From Todiramphus chloris collaris (Eukaryota > Chordata > Aves > Coraciiformes > Alcedinidae): a stretch of 64,000 nt of DNA. Below the pieces are notes generated by a model, which worked only from the letters and a program-made list of their open reading frames with translations, did no database searches and was not told the origin of the DNA. The position numbers and the translations under genes are program-made. This document shows, one piece after another, positions 1 to 12,900 of this stretch; the stretch's first letter is position 1, and each line of letters opens with the position of its first letter. The stretch spans positions 3,606,929 to 3,670,928 of the forward strand of contig JANVCC010000261.1 in assembly GCA_025345505.1 (NCBI GenBank), read 5' to 3'.

Positions 1-13
1 TTAAATGCATAAT

Positions 14-136
14 GCAGGCTGGCTGGGGCTCTGAGTAACCTGCTCTAGTGGGAGGTGTCCCTGCCATTGGCAGGGGGGTTGGAACTGGATGATCTTTAAG
101 GTCCCTTCCAACCCTGACAATTCTATGATTCTATGC
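14..136 (+). mobile_element. CR1 LINE, 3' tail fragment
   Basis: The sequence matches the avian CR1 3' UTR: GGCTCTGAGTAACCTG, a CTAGTGGGAGGTGTCCCTG segment, the GGCAGGGGGGTTGGAACT block, CCCTTCCAACCC, and a terminal ATTCTATGATTCTATG. It is oriented with the + strand, against the host gene. The 5' limit is blurred and the element may begin a few bases earlier. It is a 5'-truncated non-coding copy. Confidence 0.9.
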
Positions 137-3100
137 TTGAAAAGCAGTAACCATTCCAGAATACTCTTGTCTTCCTTTCTGATTTCTTCTGATTTATTAG
201 GATATTAAATTAAACAATGACAAGTTGTATGTCTATGATGCAATAAATTGAAACTTGACTATGAATTTTAGAAAGCTTCACTATTGATTGGGAGACAAAA
301 GGCAATCAAATTCGATGTTAATAAGTTTGAAGTAATACATATCAGTAAAAATAACCTTAGCTATGTGTAAGCATCAAAGAACTTTGCTGTAGATATAAAA
401 ATTGATGAAAGAGATGTGAGAGTTACTACAAACAGTTCTCTGAAAACCAACACCTTACTGCTCAGGGACAGCCAAAAAGATTATTGCAAAGTATTAGGCA
501 AGAAGAGAGAAAAATAAAAATGAAAACATCATTATGTCTTAATATAAATCAAGAGGGATCCTCTTTGCAGTCCTGATCACCTTGTCTCACAGAAGATTAT
601 TAGAATTACAAAAGAAACAGAGAGATAAGCAAGGATAATGAGAGCTATAGAAGGGCTTCCCTAAAAGGATATAACGGAACCTTCAAACTGGAAAACAGAA
701 GAAAGTCATCTGAAGTTATGAAAATGGAAATCAAGAATGTTTATTTAGCATTTCTCTTGATACAAGGGCCAGGGTCCAGAGTTCACCCTCTTACCCCTCA
801 TGAGGGACCAACTGGGTGCTCCCAGACAAAAAGTTATTTCACCCAATGAAGTTATCGAGTGAGAGATTAAAAGAAAACAAAAACAAAAAAAACAAAAAAA
901 AAAAAAAAACCAAAAAGAGGAAGTATATCTTAAAAACATAATTACATTGCAGAACTCAATGCCACAGTACATTGCAAAAATCAAAGGTATGTATATTAAA
1001 AAAACCCCAAAAATAGCTTAGAAAGAAGATTTGAGGACAGAAGCATTAGCAGTTACTAAATGTGACAACCTACATGCAACCTCAAACTGAGAAATATGCT
1101 GACCACCAGGTACAAGGCATGAAGACCACACATATTCCCCAGATACCTGGTCCTGGCTGATGTTAGAGCAGAATATGGGCTGAGGTGGACCCAGACAGAC
1201 TGTTATGAAAGCTCCTATGTTTCATGTGTCTGACAGCTGCAGTGGAACTAATAACACCAATCCTCTAACAAGCAACTCCCTAAGGCTTGTATTTGTCAAC
1301 CAAGAAGTCAAGTTTCAACTTTCTAAACTTCTTTACCTGCACAAATCTGCTCCTGGAAGGTACTGGGAAAACCGTGAATGAAGAAGTGGAATTAATCGGA
1401 GGTCACACCACCTTTTCTCCCACCTAAGTCCTGGGGATGCTGGCCATGAGGAACATGATAACGTATCCTGAAAAAGATTTAAAGGTCCTTCTCAGTTTTG
1501 TGCTTCATTATAAGTACTCAGCAGATTTGGAAAGACAGAGATAGACATCAAAGACTTTATATTTCATTTGGCATTCCACTTTCCCCAAATCATTTGGCAT
1601 CAGTTTTAGCTAGCACAGAAGAGATTCTGAACTCTTTCTCACAAATAAAAACAAATCCATATAAATCTCAACATCAATATGCTTAGAGGAAGTGTGAGGA
1701 ACAGTATTCTAAAAACAGATTGTGTACTTTTTTTGAAATGACTAGTCATGAACAGAAGTGAGTGTTTACTATATATCACAACATCAACTACTAGTTTTCT
1801 ACCTATAGCCTGAATAAAGGTGATCTCTAAATTACTCAGTATAACTATAATTCAGTTGCTTCCTGTGGCTCCATACACATGTACAGATTTACATGCTTAT
1901 CTATTCAAAACCTAGTAATTGTGAATGGGATTTAACACGTGATAAAAATTGTTTAGTCAAGACTACATGCTTAAGATAAATAATTTAATTTTACCTATTT
2001 ACACAACACATTACTTATATGAAAATTGAATTTTATCACGTGTATGATCATATTCACAAAGGATGAATATTTAAATCTCTACAGTCTAATTTCACTAGTA
2101 TTTTTACAGATTACAAATTTGAATGAGAAATGCTTACAAAAAGTTAAATGGTAAACATTTAGTTTTAAAAATCCAACACCTCTTTCTTTCTTTATAAAAT
2201 GCTTTACAAAACAGTGCTAGTGAAGATGTTATTTTTCTGAAGAAGGATGATTCTCACTGAAAGGTATGTAATACTTTTAGTACATCACTAAAATTGCACC
2301 TGACAATCCCACATCATTTACAATTTTTTAATCTCAGACTTCATAATTTTTCTTGCCTTTATCTTCTATAAAATAAATATTACAAAAATAATTACACCTT
2401 ATATTCTTTCTACAGTGTGGTTTTGTGTAAGATCTGGAATTATACAGCTTTATTAATTTGAACTTTATTTCTACATATATGCTCATATGGCTTTTATGTA
2501 TATGGGAGAAACGATCACTATGAACATCAATGTATCCGAACTGCAGGCTTTTCCTAAGTGTTGTTTTGAACATTGTCTTGAATTTTGAACATTTTCTGTC
2601 CGTGTTCAGGAATCTTTTTTCAGCTGTGATTAAAGTTGAGGAAAAAGCTGAAACATGACAAAAACTTTAGAGGCAAACTGTAAGCCTCAATCTGGATGCA
2701 ACAGAAATGTTAACCCTACCTTCAGGCTGCATAACTCTGAATTATTGACAAATGACCAAAATCAGTCCTGTCTACTCCAAATTCAGAGTCATAAGTCTCC
2801 TCCATGCGAATCACCAGGGCTATAAATTAAGAAATAGACTACGGCCATAAGTCATAAAGCATTCTAGAGAATATTCTGAGACAGAGGAAGGACCATGACA
2901 TAAGAGCTGTACATAATTTAGGAATTCATACAGAGGTCTCATTTGGTTTTATGAAGCATTCTATTCCCATTACAAGGGGACATTTGAGATAAGAACCACA
3001 ACTTGGTCTTCAGCAGAAGAATTTAATTTAGGGTGAATTACTAATTCAGGATGCCTGATTATATTATTTAAACTGAGAGGATAAAAACATTTCAGTAGAT

Positions 3101-3326
3101 TATTATTAGTTCATATCGAAACTGTAACTAACTTAGATCAGTTTCAACACCTGCAGAAACAGGATCAAATGAAGCATAATATTTAATCCTAAAAGCAAAG
3201 TTAGAGATGAAGTGGCTATGAAGTGGCTAGCAAAGTACGTTTAGGATCTGCTGCAATAGCCTGTCTACATGAATGCATATATAGACTGTTGAGATAAGGC
3301 TGCTTCTGACATTGTTATACTAGTTT

Positions 3327-3368
<42 letters not shown>
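3327..3368. repeat. Compound (TA)n(CA)n microsatellite
   Basis: About 11.5 TA units run from 3327, then about 9.5 CA units to 3368, uninterrupted. It is likely polymorphic in length. Confidence 0.97.
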
Positions 3369-3881
3369 TTATTTGACCTGCATTAAGACACCAATTTTAC
3401 TCTTAATGATTTTAACTGTAAGTTACTAGAAGTAAAATATTCTCACCTTAAAAACAGGCAAAAGCATGGCCCTAAATCATCCTTTGCCAGAAGTTTAAGA
3501 TAATAAATGAAATGACAATCACAGAAAATTTTTCTGACAACATTTTCTACCTTTTTGTGAAATAGATATATTTCATTTTAATAATTTTAATTCCCATGTT
3601 GTAGAAATAATCTATAGAAAAAAAGTTTCATAAAATCTCTATTGCTCAGATAAAAATAGTGAACACATCTATCAAGGCACAATCTCATATGGTATAATTT
3701 GTCATGGTTTAATTTGCAGCCATAATATCTGGCAACTCTTTTTGCCCCCTAAGGAACTATCTATCTCCAATGTTAATTAGAGTTTCTCCCATGTTGCTGC
3801 CCTTTATTAGTTACTTCCATTTAGCTATTATAGTATTATTATGTTCCTGCGTAATTCCATCAAAGAAATATAAGCTCTTAC

Positions 3882-3964
3882 CGTGTTGTTGGGATGGTAG
3901 TTGAGATGCAAACCACTGTCACACAGGGGAGAGGACGTGCCACTGCTTTGGTCACTGGGGGCAC
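3882..3964 (-). CDS. SNTG1: SNTG1 exon: Ser-rich linker before PH1 second half, codons 156 (last two bases)-183
   Basis: An 83-nt exon completing Cys156 and reading [14 protein letters not shown], then [13 protein letters not shown]. The acceptor is TTTGTATTAG and the donor is GTAAGA; it ends in phase 0. This is the low-complexity Ser/Pro-containing linker between PDZ and the second half of PH1. It is the last SNTG1 exon seen in the window. The expected next exon, which in human begins DTLSCSSWP as I recall it, was not found between 1 and 3881 and should lie beyond the window edge. Confidence 0.93.
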
Positions 3965-6900
3965 CTAATACAAACAGGAAAACACAAAAAAAAAAAAAAA
4001 TCTTCATTGATCTATAATGCCATAATTCACATTTGTGTTTGTCTGTAAGTATGCATTCTGCTCCCCTCATTAGCTCTGTCATTCATTTACTTTCTCCATT
4101 CAGACCATATCTGTATTCTGGTTTAAGCAGAGTGCCACCTTAGCTGAGTGGAGGCTCAAGAATCCCTCCCCTGGTATTTTGCTTAAAAAAGTTAATACTG
4201 TTTAGTGAGAAAAAAAATCCAAAGCATTTTGTAAATGAGATGATGAAAGAAAAGTGTGTACCTCCTGTACCTGGTTTTCATTTGAAGGAACTAGTCAAGT
4301 AATGCTTTTGTGGATCTTAAAACATTACATTCTAACTGTTCTTGTAACAGTTCAGGAAATTACAGTGCTACACCTCAAAAGCAACGCGACAGGATTGATG
4401 TAATTGCATGGTCGTGTGCGTTACTCAGGGCAATTTTTTATATCACAACCCTTCATAAGCGGGACAAATGTACTGGGATACATTTTCACCTAAGAATATG
4501 GTGCTCTACATTTTTTCTTGCCTCACTAAAATTTAATACCTAGGAAATAGATAAAGACAGTGTTTCAACAAATGATTGTATAAAATATTAATTCATAAAT
4601 TAGTTTATTTAATTCTTACTAACGCAGAATCAAAGGCTAAAAGTATTGAAATAAAATATTTATTGTTGTGTTGCTCAAAAATTAAGCAATTCATTTTACC
4701 CTCTTAGGAGCAAGAAGCAGAAGGAAAGCAGTAGTGACAAAAGGCACAGGCTGGCATAAATATGCTTAGATATGCTGCAACTGTCTATAATTATGCACCC
4801 ACACTTACAATTTAATATAATTAAAGGAAGGCAGCTGTCTCCACATGTCTCTCATGGGGCTAGTTGACTAAAACTCCGTTGGACTTAAACAAAATACTAA
4901 TCATCCCAGAGTAATTTATTTTTAGGTAGACAGACACCTCCACCAAAGCCTCTGAATTTTAAATGGTAAAGTTAAGCCCTCTAAATATACACACACAAGC
5001 TCATTTTCACATTTACAACGCAAAACTCATTCAGACTAAGATGTTATCTGACTCTGCCTGAAGAAATGGTTCTAAATACTCTGCATCAGGATGTGTGCTA
5101 CTGCAAACTAATGCAATTTCACTGCCACCTGCAACTTTGCTGATCCATACCACCCAAATGGTTGGTGATCTGTTTTTCAAGCAAAGATAGCAATTTTTTT
5201 GCTTAAGGTGGATGTTATTACAAGACCTGGCAATACCAGCAGTTCATATTCAGGCAGCAATGCTGACCAAAAAAAGCTGTTGTCAGTCAGTCTCAATGCA
5301 CAGTAGCTTCAGAAGCTTCAAGCATTCAAGAGCGCCAAATTGAGTTTTCTTTTGGCCAGGTAATAAAGTCTTACATGCACAATCTTCATTCAGTGGCAAC
5401 TTGAGGAAAGCAGGTGCTCTTTTCAGAAAGGACACAGTTAGGGTCACTTCTTCCCCTGCATTGCGAAGAACCTGAACCTGGAAGAGAAACACAGACAGGA
5501 GACCTTGAAATGTAACCAAGGCCACACAGCTTTCACATACCACCACAACACAACTGCTTAGCAATTTATCACAGTGACTTTTTTTGTTTTTTCAAAAGAA
5601 GGCAAGATGTAGAGCTTGTTATATGCTTGTCTGTTTGTGTTTCTAGTCACACATGCAGGTAACAGGGCAGGGAGGGGCGTAGCACTGGCTTTACACTGTG
5701 CTATTACACAACTTGCTCCCTGACACTGTTAGCTATGCACCTCCTTCTTTCACATCTGGCAGCATCCACAGTAGCACTTCTGTAAAATGAAAAAGTTTTA
5801 ATTTTCTTTTATTTTTACCCCCTGAGACTGTCTCATAAATGTCCAACCACAACAGTAGCAGTAGTTTCCACAGCTGTGCCATAATCCTATTAGTAAATCT
5901 TTCCAACAGCCAAAGTCAAATGTAGCCAAAGCACTCCAGCATGGATGAGACCTAATCTTCCTTACACACAGAGGAAAAGTACTGAATTTAAACCTTAAGT
6001 CTTAGATAAGCACAAGCTTGGGTTTTGCCAAAGGGCAGCTTGCATTCTGGACACACAAATGTGTAAATCACCTGACTACCTGGGAAGGCTTTTGGCCTTC
6101 CTGGACTTTCCTACAATTGCTCCTGCTGCTCTTGTTCATGCCTTTAGCTTTTGTGCGGTAGGGCTGACAGACACCTCAATATACAGAGCAGAGAAAGGGA
6201 ACCCCAGGCACCTCCCCAGGGTGGCACAAAGGAGGCAGAAAAAGCAGCTAAGCAAATGTTGCATTTAACAGTGGAGGAACAACATTGGAATCGATTTATA
6301 ACACAAGAGCCAAGAAGAAATGGGTCACGCAACTCAAGTGTGGCCAGCAGGTCAAGGGAGGGGATTCTGCCCCTCTACTCCACTCTGGTGAGACCTCACC
6401 TGGAGCACTGCAGTCAGTTCTGGATCCCCTGTTACAGGAAGGATACGGATGTGCTGGAACGTGTCCAGAGAAGGGCCACGAGGATGATCAGAGGGCTGGA
6501 GCACCTCTCCTGTGAGGACAGACTGAGAGAGTCGGGGTTGTTCAGGCTGGAGAAGAGAAGGCTCTGGGGAGACCTTATTGTGGCCTTCCAGTGTCTGAAG
6601 GGGCTACAAGAAAGCTGGGGAGGGACTTGTTAGGCTGTGGGGCAGTGACAGGACTGGAGGGAATGGATTAAAACTAGAGATAGGTCGATTCAGGTTGGAC
6701 ATTAGGAAGAATTTCTTCCCCATGAGGGTGGTGAGACACTGGCACAGGTTGCCCAGAGAGGTGGTGGAAGCCTCATCCTTGGAAGTGATTAAGACCCCTT
6801 CCAACCCTGACGATTCTATAACTCCCTTTCAGAGAACAATCATTTCCTGGTCTTCTGGCTCTCTAAGTTCAAAACTTTTCAAAGGTTGATTTAATTTGGG

Positions 6901-9870
6901 CTTACAAAGAGAGAAGACTGTAGCATGCCTCTGTCTGAGAGGCTGCAGTCATACTGTGCAGGGAGCCAGCTCGCTGGGAGCCGTGTTCGGGGAGCTGCTA
7001 CAGCACACTGGTGTATTAGACAAAGGTTTTAATCTAGCACATATCTGTTCCCCGTCTGCTTTGTTTTTGTGGTAGCTGGATAACACAGAGGTAAGTCCTC
7101 TGTCATGCTGCTGCTTCTGAGAAAGCCTTGTAAATAATTTACAGAGGATTGCTATTGTTTAATCTATGCCTATCAACAATCTTACCCTACGCATTCAGTT
7201 ACATGCATGTATATAACCATATACAGGTGAACTTTCTTATGGAATCACTGCATTAAATGAATTCTGCAAGAAAAAAAGTCACCTTTGGCTTTAAACACTA
7301 GACTTCTATTCCACACTGGTGGATACAGAGGAGAAGCAATATGATGACAGAATATTTGAATCAGTATCTGAAATCCACTCTGACACTTTAAGCTCTTATT
7401 GTTTAAAATCGCATGACAATGGTCACAACACAATTTGCAGTGTAGTGTTCATTTACATGTATGTGTGCAAATAAACACACACAGAATAACAGAATAATTA
7501 TGGTTGGAAAGGACCTCCTAGTTCACTGAGTCCAACCATACCTACAAGAACAAAGAACACCTAAATACACACACATCACAACAAATTTCATCAATTTAAT
7601 CTGCATGCTAAAAACTTGATCTATAACATGAGACCCTTGATAAGCATTTTTCAGTTCTCATATGTTTTATACCTTACGATTTGTAAATAGCACTTATTTC
7701 ATAGGAAGAAGATGACTTGCAATCTGCAGAACAGTAGGTCAAGACTCTGAATTCCTGAATTCCATCACAGAAAACATACAGTATTACTCTGCCTTCATAG
7801 AAAATTCATCCTTTTCTCCTATGTAGCGGTTACATAGTTCAGAACAGCCACAGTCAAAGCAGAAACTTACAGGTGTGTATTCTTTATTGAAACAACAGAT
7901 GTAGACAAAGGGCAGGAAAAATACAGCTATCCCCTGCCTTTTAATTTTTTTTTTTTTTTTTACTCAGGAATGAACAAGAAATAATTAAAAAAGCTACAGC
8001 ATTACCAGCTTTAACTTACAAATTCACCTTTTAAGATACCTGAGAATAAGGGGATATCATTTGTGAAAGAAGCTGAGACACTGAACTCTGCCCCTGAATC
8101 TTTCTTTTTCCAAGAGTAAAACAGGCTACGAGTCAACATGATTTCATTTGATAACATATTGTTCTGTAAATGCTAGAAGCATTCCACTGTAACCTTTTCC
8201 TTTAACCTCTCTCTCTCTCTTAAACCTCTTTATCTCACAGGATGAAGAATTTAAGCTAGTGTACATTTTAGCTGAACTCATCATTACTTATTTCACTGAA
8301 GTGTATTTAGGAGTGTTATGAAGCACATAATCCAGAAAGGGACTACATTTGACATGCAGAATAAAGACTAAAAAGAGATAAAAGATTAAAAAAAGAAAAC
8401 TACTAGGTAATGATTACAACAAAGAGGAGATGAGCTATCGATTCCTTTTCACTTTCTAGTCATGAACAAAGTCATTCTGGGAAATAAGGATAGCTGAAAA
8501 AAATGGGATTTTTAATTTCATTTATTGCCTTTTTTTTTTAGCTTTAAGTTGAAAGCTGTACTGTTATTTTAAAATTTTTGTCTTTATTTTACATAAGAAA
8601 TGAACCATTCCTGAAATGTTATAAATCGAGTATACCTTATAGGTGGCATTTACCTTTTGTCCTCATTCAAGGCATAAATCTTGCCACACTGCAGTTCCTC
8701 CATGCAGAAAGAGCATGAGGTACAATAAGAAATCCACTCTTACTGAAGAGTGCTTTTAGGGGTAGCTTATGTTCACAAATGGAAAATTAATACCTTTTAC
8801 AAAAAAAAAAAAAAAAAAAAGAAAACAGACAAAAATAATGCAACTAGTTGTTATGGGGAGTTATGTTTATAAAATAAATCAAACAAAAAAAAAAGAGAAC
8901 ACTTGAAAAGAGGGAGTCAAGGGGTTTGTCTAGAAGATACAACACAGTATGAATTTCTAGAGTTTTACAAGCATGAGTGGAATTCTAACAACAGTCAGAG
9001 ATACTGCCATAGTCATTATTTCCTCTCTCTTCCTCATTACCTAACGTCCATTTAGATCAAAACTGTAGAGTTATTTTTGGTAAAACGAGGACTGTGTGAA
9101 TGTAAATGCATTGCTTGTTCAGGCTTGGAAAATATACATTCATGAAAAATGAATTTATCTGCACAAGTATATCCATGTGGACCTGAAGAACTGGTAGCAT
9201 ATTCCACTAACAAAGCAATAATGAGCTTTTACCACTGCAGTAAATTCAAGAGCATACTAAAGAAACTACCTGTCAATCATGATATAATTTTCAGATAAAG
9301 AAATGGACAGGTATCTGTTCAGCCATCCTGCTCTCTTACGTAGAGGAAAGCTCCCTCACATTTATTGTACATACATTGCTAATACCTTGTCAATCAAGCA
9401 CTATCATTGACAACGTGTGTTCATTATTTCAGGCAGTGATAATTCTAAAAATACTTCAAGGTTACTTTCAAACACAAAAGCAAAGTAAAATATCTAAATT
9501 CTTTGTGCATATTTTTCAGATGTACAGCATATTTTCTGATTTATAAGGAAACCTTAGAGCTAGGTTGATCGGAGTAACTCTGGATTTTTTTAACCAACAC
9601 CATCACATATTTTGTGCATGATAAAAAAATGACTGAAGGCCAAAAAGCTAGGGACTTTCTACTTCCTGCAAACAAGGAAGCTCACTTAAGAATTTGCAGT
9701 CATTTATAAAACTGCTAGGATTTTTCTAATTTTGCAATTTCTACATCTCTGTGTTGATATAAATATGTTAAATCCCTTAAATTCCTGATACAGTAGTCCA
9801 CAAATTAAAAAAAAAAAGTAAGATTTTGGTATCCCCCTACACACATTGAGCAGTAAAGAGTATTTCAAAT

Positions 9871-9914
<44 letters not shown>

Positions 9915-12900
9915 TGAAGATCTTGAGTAACTGAAGGTTGAACAGTGGCATTAGAGTGGTATCACCTTTTTTTTCAGTAGATTAAAAAACCCAACATATC
10001 ACTGGAAGAAGTATCCTAATTTTATTTAACTCCCCTTCTTATTCTATAGAAATGTGCCTGGACCTTCCAAAACAAAGTACTTCAAGGGTTACCGTGTATA
10101 ACTGCTGATTGATCACTGATATCCATGATGAACTGATGCCTCCCAAAAATATTCCAACACTGGGTAGAATGCAACTAACATCTACTGTCTTGTTAAAATT
10201 AGCTACTTACTTGATGAGTGACTAGTCCACAATTAATTGCTTTCTGTTAAAATACAACGTGGCTATTTTAAGAAATACTGCTTCTGTAATAACTGTTCAA
10301 ACAAATTGCCAAAGATAATGCTAGCTGCAAATAAAATAACAATGCTTATTAGTCCAGGAATAGATTTAGAGCCTCATCCCCATTGTGTCTAAATGGTAAA
10401 AAAAATTTTCAATGAATTCATCTAACTATATCAGGTTTTTATTCTGTTAACAATGAACAGCAGTAACAATGTGTTGATACAGATGTTGTCTGTATTAAAT
10501 AATGAAAAGTTGGTTAGTATTGCTATTACTACTTGATTTAGTTTTATTCATTTATTCCACCTACTGAGCAATACTAGCTATTTATTTGTTGATGTACATT
10601 GTCTAATGGAGACATTTGTGTAACAGGAAGAGGCTGTGACACTGAAAATTCTTAACATCTCCTCATCAACATTATGGCTATATATAAAATTGCTGCTGCT
10701 TAGAAATCATATATATATATATTTAATGTAGAATGAGTTGATGTGAAAAGAAGCACACAAACTGAAACACTAAAAACTGTCAACAAACTTTCTTATGCTA
10801 AGAATAAGCTTACTACCAGTGGGATCAAGAATTAACTTACTTCTACAAGAAATAGCCCTATATTAAGTTAGGATATTCATGAGCGAAGTGAGAGAGGCAA
10901 AAATAACAGTTGTGTTTGTCTGAACCAGTAGCTGTGTGAAATTGTGAAATCAGAAGAGCCAGTGTTTCTGGAGTGACAGCATCTATATTTCCATGAAATT
11001 ACTGTAATGACTGCAAGAGAGTCATCTGAAGGAGTAAATTTCATGGTGATGTGTGATACTGCTGAATAAAATCTCTACATAATAATAATAGTCTGAGTAT
11101 ATAATAATGTCTACAATGATACTGCCTTTTAATTTTATAAAGCCTTTTAAAGTCCCAGTTCAAGAAAACACTCAAGCATATGCTGAAGTCTCTCTTGATA
11201 TATTCAGGAAAGCACTGAAGTGTGAAGTCCCTCTGACTTCTGTAAGTATTCTCTCCTGAACAAGATGGTAAATTCCCTTTTACATTACTGGTGGGTAAAT
11301 ATCATTGGTAGAGTGGTAAAGAATTAAAACAGAAGACATACAGTCCCCAAGATCTGCATTCTGAACTGGAGTAAACTCTAGTCTTCACCATGCTTTACAG
11401 GAAAATTTAATTCTTACAGAGCAAACGAGAACAACATTTAATGACAGCAGTTCCTACTCAGTCTGCACAACTCAAAGCATACTTCACACTATAGTCTGAC
11501 ACTACCACAGTTGTAGGCTTTAAATTTTGCTGTCTGGTTCTAGGACCTGTGTGAGATATTTAGATACAAACCCAAATGGGCTGCACACTGTAACTGGGAG
11601 TTTCCTCAAACAAGGCAAAAGGAACTGCAGGGCACAATGGTGCACATGCCAAGGATACTGGAAGATGTGCCCTTCTATTCAGAATCCTCTTCTGCATGTA
11701 TCTTGCTACTGGCAGTGTTTTGAAAAAGTGCATGGGGATGCAGTAAGATTAGTAGGTGCAGCACAGATACCCCACTGAGCCTACCACTAAGCAATTTTTC
11801 TGAAAAGTGGCAGATAGAGGTTTGCAGCTTCTCCAGGAACTGAATCAAGGTCACACTTAGTGAATGCTCCATCTATTAAGGCACTACACCAAAGACCATT
11901 TCAAAGCAACATACACATAGATTCAGGGTTTGATGCTTTTTGACAAGTCCACCGACCACTTAGAAAGAAAATTTCTCTTGATTCCAAGTGACAGTGCTCA
12001 TTTAAGCTAGACCATCAGGTGGTTTCTAAGATGGACAATGTCATACCAGTCATTTTACAACTGTATTCATTCTTCCTTCATTGACCCTTGCTTGCCTTAC
12101 TGGTTTTCACAGCCTCTTGGGATTTAGACACAGAGGTACCAGAACATGCAACCTCAATGCTCCTGTATAAAGCATTAGTAGAAAACTAAGTGATTCGCCT
12201 TTAAAAATAGATAGATTTCATCATGTTTCAAGCCTACATGCAAAGTAGGCCATTTATATTAGCTGACACTAAGAGATATCTACAGTGTTTCCTTCACAGG
12301 AAATGACTAAAATAATCAGATGTAAGCAACATGGATAAGTGTAATGAGGAGGTAGGAGGAAGATTAATTTCACAAATAATTTATTAGAAATATAATTAAC
12401 TCCTAAAAAATATATATATATATATTCCATCAGGCAACAGGAGACCAAATATAGGTCACAGAGGACACAGAGTCCTGTCAGTTCTTTTTTCAATGTATTT
12501 CCATGGTAAAAAGAGAATATTGTCACTTCAGTGATATATTTACAATCAAGCTGGAAAAAAAAGAATGTTTTTAAACTTTTAAGTCACAGAATCACAGAAT
12601 CCCTCAGGTTGGAAAAGACCCTTGGGATCATCGTGTCCAACCATTAGCCCTACTCTACCCACCCCTAGACCATGTCTCCCAGCACCTCATCCAAGCGATG
12701 TTTAAACACATCCAGGGATCTAACAAGTCCAACACTTGTGGAATGCAGTACTTACAAGTTTGTGTAAGCGATATGATGACAGCCTCCTTGAAATCTTTAA
12801 ACTCTCCACAGTCAACACTAAAATGTCTAGTGATCTTTCAATCAAAACAGCAATAGACTGCAATTATTGTTCAGTTGCAAGTTTATCTTTTCAAAAGTAA

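Larger units (their letters stand above)
1..3881 (-). other. SNTG1: SNTG1 intron after exon at 3882-3964 (incomplete)
   Basis: This stretch continues the SNTG1 intron to the window edge. It holds a CR1 tail (14-136), an A-rich tract near 870-910, and a TA/CA compound microsatellite (3327-3368). Otherwise it is AT-rich unique sequence with short chance ORFs only. I searched it for the next syntrophin exon and did not find one. Confidence 0.75.

Noticed and set aside
745-984. Phe-rich 79-codon minus frame
   Set aside because: The Phe run comes from an A-rich tract near 870-910; there is no other support.
1-3881. Next SNTG1 exon (second PH1 half)
   Set aside because: I looked for the expected continuation on the minus strand and saw no match, so it is taken to be outside the window.
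6151-6633. 160-codon + strand frame that looks like a protein-coding gene
   Set aside because: From about 6339 it is the end of the CR1 reverse-transcriptase ORF, a truncated LINE copy. The part before that is chance open frame.
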